Origin: Castellaniella sp.
GTDB taxonomy: Bacteria > Pseudomonadota > Gammaproteobacteria > Burkholderiales > Burkholderiaceae_B
Length of the DNA: 64,000 nucleotides
Direction: 5' to 3'
Assembly (NCBI RefSeq): GCF_004321985.1
Contig: NZ_SCQN01000058.1
Span: forward strand, 19,793 to 83,792
In this document: positions 11,352 through 20,592 of the stretch, in pieces
How the letters are laid out: every line of letters starts with the position of its first letter
Numbering within the stretch: the stretch's first letter is position 1
Made by a program: the position numbers and the translations under genes
The notes under the pieces: model-generated
Databases searched by the model: none
What the model saw: only the letters and a program-made list of their open reading frames with translations
Told to the model about the DNA's origin: nothing

Positions 11352-12044
11352 ATGAATTCACTGCTCAAGCCAATACCGCAGCGCGAAACACTGGGCGATC
11401 ACGTCTTTCAGCAGATCAAGGAGATGCTGCTGACGGGAAAGGTCATGCCTGGCGAACTGCTGTCGCTGCGCTCGACGGCTGAAGTGCTAGGCGTCAGCAT
11501 GACGCCGGTGCGCCAGGCGGTCTACCAGCTGGTGGCCGATCACGCGCTGGAAGTGGCGCCCAACCGGTCAGTGCGCGTCCCCACCCTGTCGGCAAGCCAG
11601 TTCCGGGAAATCACGACCATCCGGCTGGAAGTGGAAGGGTTCGCGGTGTCGCAGGCCGTCCCGCGTGCAACGCCTGATCTGATAAAGTCGCTGCGAACCC
11701 TGAATCAGACGTTGTCCAGACAGATGGACAGCGGGGGCGCGAGCCTGAGTGAAGCGATCCTGCTCAACAAGCAGCTGCACTTCTCGCTGTATGCGGCGTC
11801 CGACATGCCGATGCTGGTGAAGATCATCGAATCGCTATGGTTGCGAATCGGCCCCATCCTCAACTACGACCTGCGGTCGGGCTCAGCACGCACGCGGAAC
11901 AAAACAGCCGTGGCGCACCACGAGGCGATGATTGTCGCCGTGGAACGCGGCGATGTGGCGGCGGCACGCCAGGCACTGCATGACGACATCGAGAGCGCCT
12001 ACCAGTACATCACCGACCAGCGCTACGCCGAACTCCTGTCCTGA
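11352..12044 (+). CDS. GntR family transcriptional regulator, FCD (FadR) subfamily
   Basis: A 230-residue regulator with an N-terminal winged helix (HVFQQIKEMLLTGKVMPGE, then SMTPVRQAVYQL as recognition helix) and a C-terminal all-helical FCD ligand-binding domain (HFSLYAAS, HHEAMIVAVERGD). It is divergent from the binding-protein gene, so it probably controls the BKACE/Liv operon in response to the substrate or a catabolite. No Shine-Dalgarno sequence is seen before the ATG, and a TACAAT -10-like element at 11338-11343 would start transcription within a few bases of it, so a leaderless mRNA is possible. Confidence 0.93.
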   Translation: MNSLLKPIPQRETLGDHVFQQIKEMLLTGKVMPGELLSLRSTAEVLGVSMTPVRQAVYQLVADHALEVAPNRSVRVPTLSASQFREITTIRLEVEGFAVSQAVPRATPDLIKSLRTLNQTLSRQMDSGGASLSEAILLNKQLHFSLYAASDMPMLVKIIESLWLRIGPILNYDLRSGSARTRNKTAVAHHEAMIVAVERGDVAAARQALHDDIESAYQYITDQRYAELLS

Positions 12045-12131
12045 GCCGGCCCCCCCAAGAATGTCACACTTGCGCGAGCAGGCCGACACGCCCGCCGGTA
12101 CAATCCAGGATGACGGCTTCAACGAATTCCC

Positions 12132-12959
12132 ATGACACCTCACCCCACCCCCATCGTACAGTTCGACGGCGTTTCACTGGGCTACGGCGACTTCACCGTC
12201 CTGAGCGGCATTGATCTGCAGGTCCTGCCGGGCCAGGTCGTGGCCATGATGGGCGGATCCGGATCGGGCAAGACCACGCTGCTGCGGGCCGCCACGGGGC
12301 AGCTGCACGCGCGTGCCGGCACGGTGCAGGTCTTTGGCCAGGACATGGCGGCGCTGCACGGCGAACCCCTGCTGAAGGTCCGCCAGCGCATGGGGGTGTT
12401 GTTCCAGGGCGGCGCGCTGTTCACGGACCTCGACGTCTTCGAAAACGTGGCCTTCCCGCTGCGCGAGCACACCTGCATTTCCGAATCGCAGATCCTGGAA
12501 CGGGTGCTGGCCACGCTGCAGTCGGTCGGCTTGCGTCATGCCGCACACCTTCGCATTGCGGAAATCTCCAGTGGCATGGCGCGGCGTGTGGCGCTGGCCC
12601 GCGCGGTGGTGCTGGAACCTGAACTCGTTCTGTATGACGAACCCTTCGCCGGGCTGGACCCGATCTCGCTGGGTATCACCGCACAGCTCATTCGCACGAT
12701 GACAGACCAGTTGCACTGCGCGTCCATCGTGATCACCCACGACGTGGGCAAATCGCTCCCCATCGCGAACCAGATCTACCTGATCGGCCAGGGCCGGCTG
12801 ATCGCGCACGGCACACCGGCCGAACTGTCGGCCTCGCAAGACGAATATCTGCAGCAGTTCCTGCAGGGCCGCCCGGACGGGCCTATCGGTTTCCACTATC
12901 CGCTCACGCCCGCTTTCGAGCGCTGGCTGGCGCACCGCCGGGAGGCGATCGGCGCATGA
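12132..12959 (+). CDS. mlaF: Phospholipid ABC transporter ATP-binding protein MlaF
   Basis: A 275-residue ATPase of the Mla system, which keeps lipid asymmetry in the outer membrane. Walker A is GGSGSGKTT (about residues 41-49), the Q-loop is GVLFQGGALF, Walker B is LVLYDEPFAGLD and the switch His is in VITHD. The ABC signature reads ISSGMARR where LSGGMARR is usual, so one signature glycine is replaced by serine. It overlaps mlaE by 4 bp and heads the mlaFEDAC cluster. The MlaB STAS partner that binds MlaF in E. coli is not encoded here. Confidence 0.95.
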   Translation: MTPHPTPIVQFDGVSLGYGDFTVLSGIDLQVLPGQVVAMMGGSGSGKTTLLRAATGQLHARAGTVQVFGQDMAALHGEPLLKVRQRMGVLFQGGALFTDLDVFENVAFPLREHTCISESQILERVLATLQSVGLRHAAHLRIAEISSGMARRVALARAVVLEPELVLYDEPFAGLDPISLGITAQLIRTMTDQLHCASIVITHDVGKSLPIANQIYLIGQGRLIAHGTPAELSASQDEYLQQFLQGRPDGPIGFHYPLTPAFERWLAHRREAIGA

Positions 12960-13741
12960 ACCTCACCCATTCCATCGCGGCGCTGGGGCGCGGCCTCATC
13001 ACGATGATCACGGGCCTGGGGGCCTTCGTCCGGCTGTTCGGCGCCATCATCGCGCGCAGCACCATCCTTTGGCGCCGCCCGCGTCTGACGAGCCAGCAGG
13101 TGCACTTCATCGGCAACCATTCGCTGCTCATCATCGGCGTGTCGGGCCTGTTCGTGGGCTTCGTGCTGGGGCTGCAGGGTTACTACACGCTGAACCGCTA
13201 CGGGTCTGAAGAAGCCCTGGGGCTGCTGGTGGCGCTGTCGCTCACCCGCGAGCTGGGCCCGGTGGTGACGGCGCTGCTCTTTGCCGGTCGGGCGGGGACG
13301 TCGCTCACAGCGGAAATCGGCCTGATGAAGGCGGGTGAACAACTCTCGGCCATGGAGGTCATGGCCGTGGACCCCATCCGCCGGGTGCTGGTGCCGCGCT
13401 TCTGGGGCGGGGTGATTGCCATGCCCGTCCTGGCCGCCGTGTTCTCCATGGTCGGCATCATCGGCGGTTGGTTCGTCGGCGTGGTGCTGATCGGCATCGA
13501 TCCGGGTGCTTTCTGGTCGCAGATGCAGGGCGGCGTGGACGTGGTCAAAGACGTGCTGAACGGCGTCATCAAGAGCATCGTCTTCGGCGTCGTGGTGACC
13601 CTGATCGCCCTCTACCAGGGCTGGACCACCAAACCGACACCAGAAGGCGTCTCCCGCGCAACTACGCGCACGGTGGTCAACGGGGCGCTGGCCGTGCTGG
13701 GGCTGGATTTTCTGCTCACGGCGCTGATGTTCTCCAACTGA
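12956..13741 (+). CDS. mlaE: Phospholipid ABC transporter permease MlaE
   Basis: A 261-residue inner-membrane permease of the MlaE family with several hydrophobic segments and the conserved cytoplasmic region MKAGEQLSAMEVMAVDP followed by FWGG. Its ATGA start overlaps the mlaF stop. It works with MlaF and MlaD to move phospholipids between the inner membrane and periplasmic MlaC. Length matches the family. Confidence 0.96.
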   Translation: MNLTHSIAALGRGLITMITGLGAFVRLFGAIIARSTILWRRPRLTSQQVHFIGNHSLLIIGVSGLFVGFVLGLQGYYTLNRYGSEEALGLLVALSLTRELGPVVTALLFAGRAGTSLTAEIGLMKAGEQLSAMEVMAVDPIRRVLVPRFWGGVIAMPVLAAVFSMVGIIGGWFVGVVLIGIDPGAFWSQMQGGVDVVKDVLNGVIKSIVFGVVVTLIALYQGWTTKPTPEGVSRATTRTVVNGALAVLGLDFLLTALMFSN

Positions 13742-13804
13742 ACCCTGACAGCCGGCGATGGGCGATACTTGTCTGAAAACGATAGCGATTGACGGAACGA
13801 TTCC

Positions 13805-14365
13805 ATGACACGCGAAAGAACCGATTTCTGGGTGGGCCTGTTTATTCTGCTGGGCCTGATTGCGCTGGTGTTCCTGGCCCTGCGGGCCGGCAACATGAGC
13901 TCGTTCTCTTTTGCACCGACCTACAGCATCCAGGCTCACTTCGACAATGTGGGCGGGCTGAAGGTGCGCGCGCCCATCAAGAGCAGCGGGGTCGTGGTCG
14001 GGCGGGTCGCAGCGATCGGCTTCGACAACAAACGCTTCCAGGCGACAGTGACCATGAACCTGGAACAGCAGTACCAGTTTCCGGACGACACCTCGGCCTC
14101 CATCCTGACCTCCGGCCTGCTGGGCGAACAATACATCGGCCTGACGCCGGGCGGCGACGACAAACCCCTGAAGGACGGCAGCCAGATCCAGTTCACCCAG
14201 TCGGCGGTCGTGCTCGAGGACCTGATCAGCAAATTCCTGTACAACTCGGCGGAAAAACAGGGTTCGGCGACTTCTGGCAGCCAAGGCGCCACAGCAACGC
14301 CGGCAGCATCTGCACCACCTGCGGCGGCAAAGCGCCCCGCGCCGACCGCCCCATCGGCACAGTGA
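13805..14365 (+). CDS. mlaD: MCE-domain protein MlaD
   Basis: A 186-residue protein with one N-terminal membrane anchor (about residues 11-29, FILLGLIALVFLAL) and an MCE domain (about 38-120, including GGLKVRAPIKSSGVVVGRV and LLGEQYIGLTPG). It forms the periplasmic ring on MlaFE. The C-terminal 35 residues are rich in Ala, Ser and Pro and probably disordered. It lies 63 bp after mlaE in the same direction. Confidence 0.95.
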   Translation: MTRERTDFWVGLFILLGLIALVFLALRAGNMSSFSFAPTYSIQAHFDNVGGLKVRAPIKSSGVVVGRVAAIGFDNKRFQATVTMNLEQQYQFPDDTSASILTSGLLGEQYIGLTPGGDDKPLKDGSQIQFTQSAVVLEDLISKFLYNSAEKQGSATSGSQGATATPAASAPPAAAKRPAPTAPSAQ

Positions 14366-14454
14366 CGGCCCGCCCCGAATGGTCCGGCAGGGCAGCGCGG
14401 GGCAGGACGCATGCAGACGTTACAACACGCGACAAACGCATTTAAACTGAACTC

Positions 14455-15321
14455 ATGATGAGTCCTTTCTCGCTTACCTTCCCTGATTCTTCCGGCGACA
14501 CCACCCGCGCCAACCGCCCGCGAGGCCCGCTCACGCGGCTGTGCCTCGGCCTGGCAACCGCCGCTCTGTTGGCCGGCTGCGCCCATGTGCAGCACCCGTC
14601 GCCCAATGACCCCTGGGAGTCCTACAACCGCGGCATGTACGCCTTCAACGACACGGTGGATCGCGCGTTCCTCAAACCCATCGCCACCGGCTACGAAAAG
14701 GTCACGCCCCGCCCAGTACGCACCTGTATTCACAATATCTTCGGCAACCTGGGCGACGTCTGGTCGGGCATCAACAGTCTGCTGCAAGGACGCGGACGCG
14801 ACTTCGTGGACACGCTGGGCCGCGTGCTGTTCAACAGCACGATGGGGCTGGGTGGCTGCATCGACGTGGCTTCCATGAACGGCGCACGCAAGATCCCCAA
14901 CGACTTCGGCATGACCCTGGGGGTCTGGGGCTTTGGCGCTGGTCCCTACTTCGTGCTGCCATTCCTGGGACCCAGCACGGTACGTGACGCGACCGGCACG
15001 GCCGTGAGCTTCGCCTCGCCGATCTCGCCCACGGCGGCGATCTTTGCCATCGACGACGTGCCGGTGCGCAATTCCGTCGTCGGGCTGTACATCGTGGACA
15101 CACGGGCCGGTCTGCTGGAGGCCGACCGCCTGGTGGATCAGGTCGCGCTGGACAAATACAGTTTCATTCGCGATGCCTACCTGCAGCGCCGCAAGGCCAT
15201 GCTGGACAGTCGCCGCGCCGGCGAACACGCCTCTACCCAGGACAACCTGAAGCAACAGCCGGTTTCACAGAACCAGGACCTTCCGGTCTATGATGACCCA
15301 GACAGTCAACCGCTGCGGTAA
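14455..15321 (+). CDS. mlaA: Outer-membrane lipoprotein MlaA (VacJ)
   Basis: A 288-residue lipoprotein that removes misplaced phospholipids from the outer leaflet and passes them to MlaC. A signal peptide with lipobox ALLAGC places the lipidated Cys at residue 42, after an unusually long N-terminal region of about 25 residues. Family motifs WESYNRGMYAFND and GLGGCIDVAS are visible. The C-terminal 40 residues are polar and Gln-rich. It lies between mlaD and mlaC, as in Bordetella-type clusters, instead of at a separate locus as in E. coli. Confidence 0.95.
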   Translation: MMSPFSLTFPDSSGDTTRANRPRGPLTRLCLGLATAALLAGCAHVQHPSPNDPWESYNRGMYAFNDTVDRAFLKPIATGYEKVTPRPVRTCIHNIFGNLGDVWSGINSLLQGRGRDFVDTLGRVLFNSTMGLGGCIDVASMNGARKIPNDFGMTLGVWGFGAGPYFVLPFLGPSTVRDATGTAVSFASPISPTAAIFAIDDVPVRNSVVGLYIVDTRAGLLEADRLVDQVALDKYSFIRDAYLQRRKAMLDSRRAGEHASTQDNLKQQPVSQNQDLPVYDDPDSQPLR

Positions 15322-15336
15322 CGCAGCATGATGAAC

Positions 15337-15352
15337 CCCGCCTCGCGGCGGG
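15337..15352. other. Tetraloop hairpin between mlaA and mlaC
   Basis: CCCGCC/GGCGGG stem with a TCGC loop in the 46-bp gap. No U-tract follows, so it is more likely an mRNA-stabilising or processing element than a terminator. Confidence 0.45.
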
Positions 15353-15367
15353 ACGCTGGAGCCTTCA

Positions 15368-16024
15368 ATGATTTTCTTTCGCCACTTGCCGAATCCATAT
15401 CGCCTGGCCCGCGTGGGCTTGCTGGGTGTCGTGCTGGGCGCAAGCGCCGTCTGCGCCGCGCAGGCGGCAGAACGCACTGTGGATCCGAAGGCAACACCGG
15501 ACGTCTTCCTGACGGCCGTCGCCAACAGCATGCTGGACGCGGTAAAGGCCGACCCCCAGGCCTTGCAAGGCGACACGGGCCACATCACCACCATCGTGCG
15601 CAAGTACGCATTGCCCTATGTGGACATGAACAAAACGACGCGGCTGGCCGCCGGGCGCTATTGGCGCCAGGCTTCAGCCGGCCAGCAGGCCGAACTGGTG
15701 AAGGCGTTCACCGGCACCCTCATCAGAACGTACAGCGGCGCCTTCACGCGGGTGACGGAAAACACCAAGATCACCCTGCTGCCATTCCGCAGCGATGACG
15801 CCGCCAACGATGCCGTGGTGCGGACCACCGTGTCGCAGCCCAACGGTGCCCCCATCGGGGTGGACTACCGCCTGGAAAAAACGGCCGACGGCTGGAAGGT
15901 CTACGACCTGAACGTCGAGGGGATCTGGCTGATCCAGAACTACCGCAACCAGTTCTCCGAAGAAATCGGCCGCAGCGGCATCGACGGGCTGATCAAGGCA
16001 TTGAACCAGCAGGTGAATCACTGA
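15368..16024 (+). CDS. mlaC: Periplasmic phospholipid-binding protein MlaC
   Basis: A 218-residue periplasmic shuttle of the MlaC/Ttg2D (toluene tolerance) family. A Sec signal peptide ends near AAQA-AER (about residue 36). Family features follow: RKYALPYVDM, AAGRYWRQAS and DGWKVYDLNVEGIWLI. It carries lipids between MlaA and MlaFED. In related genomes mlaB usually follows; here the convergent toxin gene begins 17 bp after the mlaC stop. Confidence 0.95.
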   Translation: MIFFRHLPNPYRLARVGLLGVVLGASAVCAAQAAERTVDPKATPDVFLTAVANSMLDAVKADPQALQGDTGHITTIVRKYALPYVDMNKTTRLAAGRYWRQASAGQQAELVKAFTGTLIRTYSGAFTRVTENTKITLLPFRSDDAANDAVVRTTVSQPNGAPIGVDYRLEKTADGWKVYDLNVEGIWLIQNYRNQFSEEIGRSGIDGLIKALNQQVNH

Positions 16025-16041
16025 TCCAAAGGATCAACGCC

Positions 16042-16377
16042 TCATCGGGAAAGCGCGTCAGGATCGCAAAACATGGGGGGAATATCGCGCACAGCGTGCA
16101 GAACCCGCCATACGTCGACGTAATCGGCGCGCGTGACATAGAACACAAGATACGGGTATTTTCCTAGCGACCAGCACCGCAGATCAGGAAGGTCAAGCTC
16201 GTAGGCATACCGCGTTGAACCCATGGCCGGGTGTCTCGAGAGATGGGCATAGGCTCTCTCCAATTCATCGATGAAGCCAAGCGCTGCTGACACGGCGCTT
16301 TCCTGAAGATAGTACTGAATGGCTTCGTCGACATCCCGATTGGCCATTGCCCTGGGGACGACGGGCAGTTCCTTCAT
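16042..16377 (-). CDS. Type II toxin of the RelE/ParE superfamily
   Basis: A 111-residue protein with the ParE-like fold signature: N-terminal helices containing VDEAIQYYLQESAVSAALGFIDEL, then the strand region RCWSLGKYPYLVFYVTRADYVDVWRVLHAVRD. Its ATG overlaps the upstream antitoxin stop by 4 bp (ATGA), the normal antitoxin-toxin coupling. It lies convergent to mlaC inside the mla-yadGH cluster, at the expected position of mlaB. Whether the target is gyrase or mRNA cannot be told from sequence. Confidence 0.88.
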   Translation of the reverse strand: MKELPVVPRAMANRDVDEAIQYYLQESAVSAALGFIDELERAYAHLSRHPAMGSTRYAYELDLPDLRCWSLGKYPYLVFYVTRADYVDVWRVLHAVRDIPPMFCDPDALSR

Positions 16378-16616
16378 TTCGCACGGCGCACCCGCAGCCG
16401 CAGATCTTCGAAATAGGGTTGACTGACGGGCTCACCTGGCGAAGACGCCGCCCCCGCAAGCAGCAGGCCGCGCAGATGTTGACGGCTTTGGTCCCTGCGG
16501 ATCAGTTCGCGCACATATTCGCTGCTCGTGCTGTAACCGCGCCGATCAACCTGCTCGTCAACATAGGCTCTCAGCGTGTCAGGAAGTGAGATATTCATGG
16601 TGTTCATGAAACTCAT
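16374..16616 (-). CDS. Type II antitoxin, ParD/CopG ribbon-helix-helix family
   Basis: An 80-residue protein with an N-terminal ribbon-helix-helix (MNISLPDTLRAYVDEQV, then YSTSSEYVRELIRRDQ) and a C-terminal tail that would wrap the toxin. Starts at 16616, 16607 or 16598 are all possible; none has a strong Shine-Dalgarno and 16616 is only the longest reasonable choice. A 27-bp palindrome lies just upstream and is a natural autoregulation site. It is directly coupled to the toxin gene. Confidence 0.87.
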   Translation of the reverse strand: MSFMNTMNISLPDTLRAYVDEQVDRRGYSTSSEYVRELIRRDQSRQHLRGLLLAGAASSPGEPVSQPYFEDLRLRVRRAK

Positions 16617-16621
16617 GGTAG

Positions 16622-16648
16622 CAATCTTGCCAATAATTGGCAAGATTG
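16622..16648. promoter_or_regulatory. 27-bp palindrome, candidate operator of the parDE module
   Basis: Two perfect 13-bp arms (CAATCTTGCCAAT and its complement) separated by a single A, directly upstream of the antitoxin start. Ribbon-helix-helix antitoxins bind palindromic sites in their own promoters, so autorepression is the simplest reading. Confidence 0.7.
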
Positions 16649-16712
16649 GCCGGCATTGACAAATACCAACCAGCGGCCGTCGCAATGACTGCGGTGAACA
16701 TGACGAACCGCT

Positions 16713-16746
16713 TATAATGCTCAATTGGGCCCACTTTTGGGGGCCC
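16713..16746 (+). promoter_or_regulatory. Candidate promoter -10 and 5' hairpin upstream of yadG
   Basis: An exact TATAAT at 16713-16718 (context GCTTATAATG) is followed by GGGCCC (16727-16732), an 8-nt spacer and GGGCCC (16741-16746), which can pair as a 6-bp hairpin near the predicted transcript 5' end. No good -35 is seen at 17 bp. This could be the promoter of yadGH-bolA-murA-his after the parDE insertion. Confidence 0.45.
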
Positions 16747-16757
16747 TCTCTTTGCCC

Positions 16758-17584
<827 letters not shown>

Positions 17585-17588
<4 letters not shown>

Positions 17589-18376
17589 TCCGCCCCACCA
17601 CACAGGTCCGCCCGGCAATGGGCTCGGGTTTCCCCACGCTGCTGCACAAAGAGCTCATGCGGTTCTGGAAGGTCGCCACGCAGACGATCGCCGCCCCCGT
17701 GGTCACCGCCCTGCTCTATTTGCTCATCTTCTCGCACGTGCTCGAAGACCGTGTCCAGGTCTACGGCGCGATCTCGTACACGGCCTTCCTGGTCCCAGGC
17801 CTGATGATGATGAGCATGCTGCAAAACAGCTTTGCCAATCCGTCGTCGTCGCTGATCCAGAGCCGCATTACGGGCAATCTGATCTTCGTGCTGCTGCCGC
17901 CGTTCTCCCACCGCCAGATCTTTACGGCATACCTGGTGGCTTCGGTCGCGCGTGGCCTCATGGTGGGCGCCTGCATCTGGGCGGTGGCGCTGTTCTTCGT
18001 CCGGCTGCCCGTGCACGAACCCTTGTGGTTGCTGGTCTTCGCCGTACTGTCGTGCTGGATCCTGGGAACGCTGGGGCTGGTGGCCGGCCTGTGGTCGGAA
18101 AAATTCGACCAGCTGGCCGCGTTCCAGAACTTCCTGATCGTTCCTGCCACATTCCTGTCCGGGGTGTTCTACTCCATCTACAGCCTGCCGCCGTTCTGGC
18201 AGGCAGTCTCGCGCTGGAACCCGGTGTTTTACATGATCGACGGCTTCCGCTATGGGTTCTTCGCCCTGTCGGACGTCTCCCCCTGGCGCGGCGCGGCGAT
18301 CGTACTGGCCGTCGCCGTCGTCCTGAGCCTGTTCGCCCTACGCCTGCTGACCAGCGGCTACAAACTACGGAGCTGA
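17585..18376 (+). CDS. yadH: ABC-2 type transporter permease (YadH-like)
   Basis: A 263-residue permease with about six membrane segments and the ABC-2 features FLVPGLMMMSML and FLSGVFYSIYSLPPFWQ. Its ATGA start overlaps the yadG stop. It precedes bolA and murA, an order conserved in Burkholderiales. Substrate unknown. Confidence 0.92.
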
Positions 18377-18380
18377 GTCC

Positions 18381-18632
18381 ATGCCGACCACACCCGAACA
18401 CGTCCGCCAATACATCGCCGATCACCTGAATTGCGAGCACCTGGAAGTCCGCGGCGACGGCTCCCACTTCGAAGCCCTGATCGTCAGCCAGGAGTTCGAG
18501 GGCAAGCGCACGCTGGCCCGCCACCAGGTGGTCTATCAGGCCCTGGGTGAACGCATGCGCGAGGAAATCCACGCATTGTCCATGCGTACCCTGACCCCCG
18601 CCGAATACGCTGCCGACCAGCAGAATGGATAA
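18381..18632 (+). CDS. ibaG: BolA family protein (IbaG-like)
   Basis: An 83-residue single-domain BolA/IbaG protein with the conserved [17 protein letters not shown] and [14 protein letters not shown]. BolA-type proteins partner with monothiol glutaredoxins in iron-sulfur cluster handling. It lies 4 bp after yadH and overlaps murA by 8 bp; the ibaG-murA pair is also conserved in gammaproteobacteria. Confidence 0.93.
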   Translation: MPTTPEHVRQYIADHLNCEHLEVRGDGSHFEALIVSQEFEGKRTLARHQVVYQALGERMREEIHALSMRTLTPAEYAADQQNG

Positions 18633-19878
18633 GCTGCTCATCCGGGGCGGCCGGCCACTGAAGGGCGAAGTCCGAATCTCGGGGGCAAAGAACGCCGCCC
18701 TGCCCATTCTGTGCGCCGCCTTGCTCACCGACGAGCCGCTGCAGCTGACCAATGTCCCGGTGCTGCGCGACATCGCCACCACGCTGTCGCTGCTCGCGCG
18801 CATGGGCATGCGCACCGAGCGCCACGACGAGGAAAGCGTGACGCTGCAAGCCAACCAGATCCACAGCCAGGAGGCGCCCTACGAACTGGTCAAGACCATG
18901 CGCGCCTCCATTCTGGTGCTGGGGCCGCTGCTGGCCCGCTTCGGACACGCCCGCGTGAGCCTTCCGGGCGGCTGCGCCATCGGCCAGCGGCCCGTGGACC
19001 AGCACATCAAGGGCCTGGCGGCCATGGGCGCGGACATCCGCATCGAGCACGGCTTCGTGGTCGCCCAGGCCACCCGGCTGAAAGGCGCAAACATCCTCAC
19101 CGACATGGTCACCGTGACGGGCACGGAAAACCTGCTCATGGCGGCAACGCTGGCCGAAGGCCGCACGGTGCTGGAAAACGCGGCCTGCGAACCAGAAGTC
19201 GTGGATCTGGCCAACGTCCTGAGCACCATGGGAGCGCGGATCGAAGGCCAGGGCACGGACCGCATCGTGATCGAAGGCGTGTCCCGGCTGCACGGTGCGC
19301 ACCACCGTGTGGTGCCCGACCGCATCGAGGCTGGCACCTTCCTGTGCGCCGTGGCGGCTGCGGGCGGCGACATCACGCTGCGCCAGGCCAAGCCCGATAC
19401 CCTGGGCGCGGTGCTCGACAAGCTGCGCGACACGGGGCTGGAAATCACCACGGGCGAGGACTGGATCCGCGCGCGAATGGCCAGTCGGCCGCACGCCACG
19501 GGCTTTCGCACCAGCGAATACCCGGGCTTTCCGACCGACATGCAGGCGCAGCTGATGGCCTTGAACACCCTGTCCGAGGGAACCGCCGTCATCACCGAAA
19601 ACATCTTTGAAAACCGCTACATGCACGTCCAGGAGCTGTGCCGGATGGGCGCCGACATCGAGATCGATGGCCATACGGCCGTGGTCAAAGGCATCCCGCA
19701 ACTGCTGGGCGCAACTGTCATGGCCACCGACCTGAGAGCCTCGGCCAGCTTGGTGATCGCCGGGCTGGCTGCGCATGGCCAGACCACAGTGGAACGAATC
19801 TACCATCTGGACCGCGGCTACGAGCGCATGGAACGGAAGCTGCAGGCTCTAGGCGCCGACATCCAGCGGATCCAATGA
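18625..19878 (+). CDS. murA: UDP-N-acetylglucosamine 1-carboxyvinyltransferase
   Basis: A 417-residue cytoplasmic enzyme that adds enolpyruvate from PEP to UDP-GlcNAc, the first committed step of peptidoglycan synthesis and the fosfomycin target. The catalytic Cys is in LPGGCAIG (C117), so the enzyme is predicted fosfomycin-sensitive at this residue. KNAALPIL near residue 22 is also typical. The start overlaps the BolA gene by 8 bp. Confidence 0.98.
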   Translation: MDKLLIRGGRPLKGEVRISGAKNAALPILCAALLTDEPLQLTNVPVLRDIATTLSLLARMGMRTERHDEESVTLQANQIHSQEAPYELVKTMRASILVLGPLLARFGHARVSLPGGCAIGQRPVDQHIKGLAAMGADIRIEHGFVVAQATRLKGANILTDMVTVTGTENLLMAATLAEGRTVLENAACEPEVVDLANVLSTMGARIEGQGTDRIVIEGVSRLHGAHHRVVPDRIEAGTFLCAVAAAGGDITLRQAKPDTLGAVLDKLRDTGLEITTGEDWIRARMASRPHATGFRTSEYPGFPTDMQAQLMALNTLSEGTAVITENIFENRYMHVQELCRMGADIEIDGHTAVVKGIPQLLGATVMATDLRASASLVIAGLAAHGQTTVERIYHLDRGYERMERKLQALGADIQRIQ

Positions 19879-19909
19879 TCCGGATCTCTCTACTAGCAGG
19901 TGAAACTCC

Positions 19910-20575
19910 ATGGCGATTGCACCCCTCACCCTTGCGCTATCCAAGGGCCGCATCTTCGACGAGACCCTGCCGTTGCTGGCGGCGGCCGGCATCGGCGTGC
20001 CCGAAAACCCGGAATCTTCGCGCAAGCTGATCCTGCCGACCGACTCGGGTGACCTGCGGATCATCATCGTGCGCGCCTCCGACGTGCCCACCTATGTGCA
20101 ATACGGTGCGGCGGACTTTGGCATCGCCGGCAAGGACGTGCTCTACGAGCATGAAGCACAGCACCCGGGCGGCCTGTACCAGCCCATCGACCTGAACATC
20201 GCACGTTGCCGGCTGTGCGTGGCGGCACCCGAGGGCTTCGACTACCAGGGTGCGGTGCACCAGGGTTCCCGCCTGCGCATCGCCACCAAATACACCCGGG
20301 CGGCCCGCGAGCACTTTGCCGCCAAGGGCGTGCACGTGGACCTGATCAAGCTGTACGGCTCCATGGAGCTGGCGCCGCTCGTGGGCCTGGCCGATGCCAT
20401 CGTGGATCTGATCTCGTCGGGCGGCACCATCCGCGCCAATCATCTGGTGGAAGTCGAGGAAATTCGCCAGATTTCCTCGCGCCTGATCGTGAACCAGGCG
20501 GCCCTGAAGATGCAGGGCGCACGCCTGCAGCCCATCCTGGACGCGTTCGAACGGGCCTCCGCACAGATGGCGTAG
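19910..20575 (+). CDS. hisG: ATP phosphoribosyltransferase, short form
   Basis: A 221-residue short-form HisG, the first enzyme of histidine synthesis, joining ATP and PRPP. It shows [16 protein letters not shown] near the start and the PRPP loop region [14 protein letters not shown]. Short HisG lacks the regulatory domain and needs HisZ, which is not in this window. AGGTGA lies upstream of the ATG. The rest of the his operon is separated from it by the antisense hicAB pair. Confidence 0.97.
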   Translation: MAIAPLTLALSKGRIFDETLPLLAAAGIGVPENPESSRKLILPTDSGDLRIIIVRASDVPTYVQYGAADFGIAGKDVLYEHEAQHPGGLYQPIDLNIARCRLCVAAPEGFDYQGAVHQGSRLRIATKYTRAAREHFAAKGVHVDLIKLYGSMELAPLVGLADAIVDLISSGGTIRANHLVEVEEIRQISSRLIVNQAALKMQGARLQPILDAFERASAQMA

Positions 20576-20592
20576 GCCTCAGGTACCCGGCA

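Noticed and set aside
12896..15255. Minus-strand frames of 439 and 462 codons opposite mlaE, mlaD and mlaA
   Set aside because: They are shadows of certain Mla genes with His/Gln/Arg-rich translations and no ribosome binding sites.
16025..16757. A hidden or frameshifted mlaB in this gap
   Set aside because: The interval is almost entirely filled by the ParE and ParD genes; no STAS-like segment is visible on either strand.
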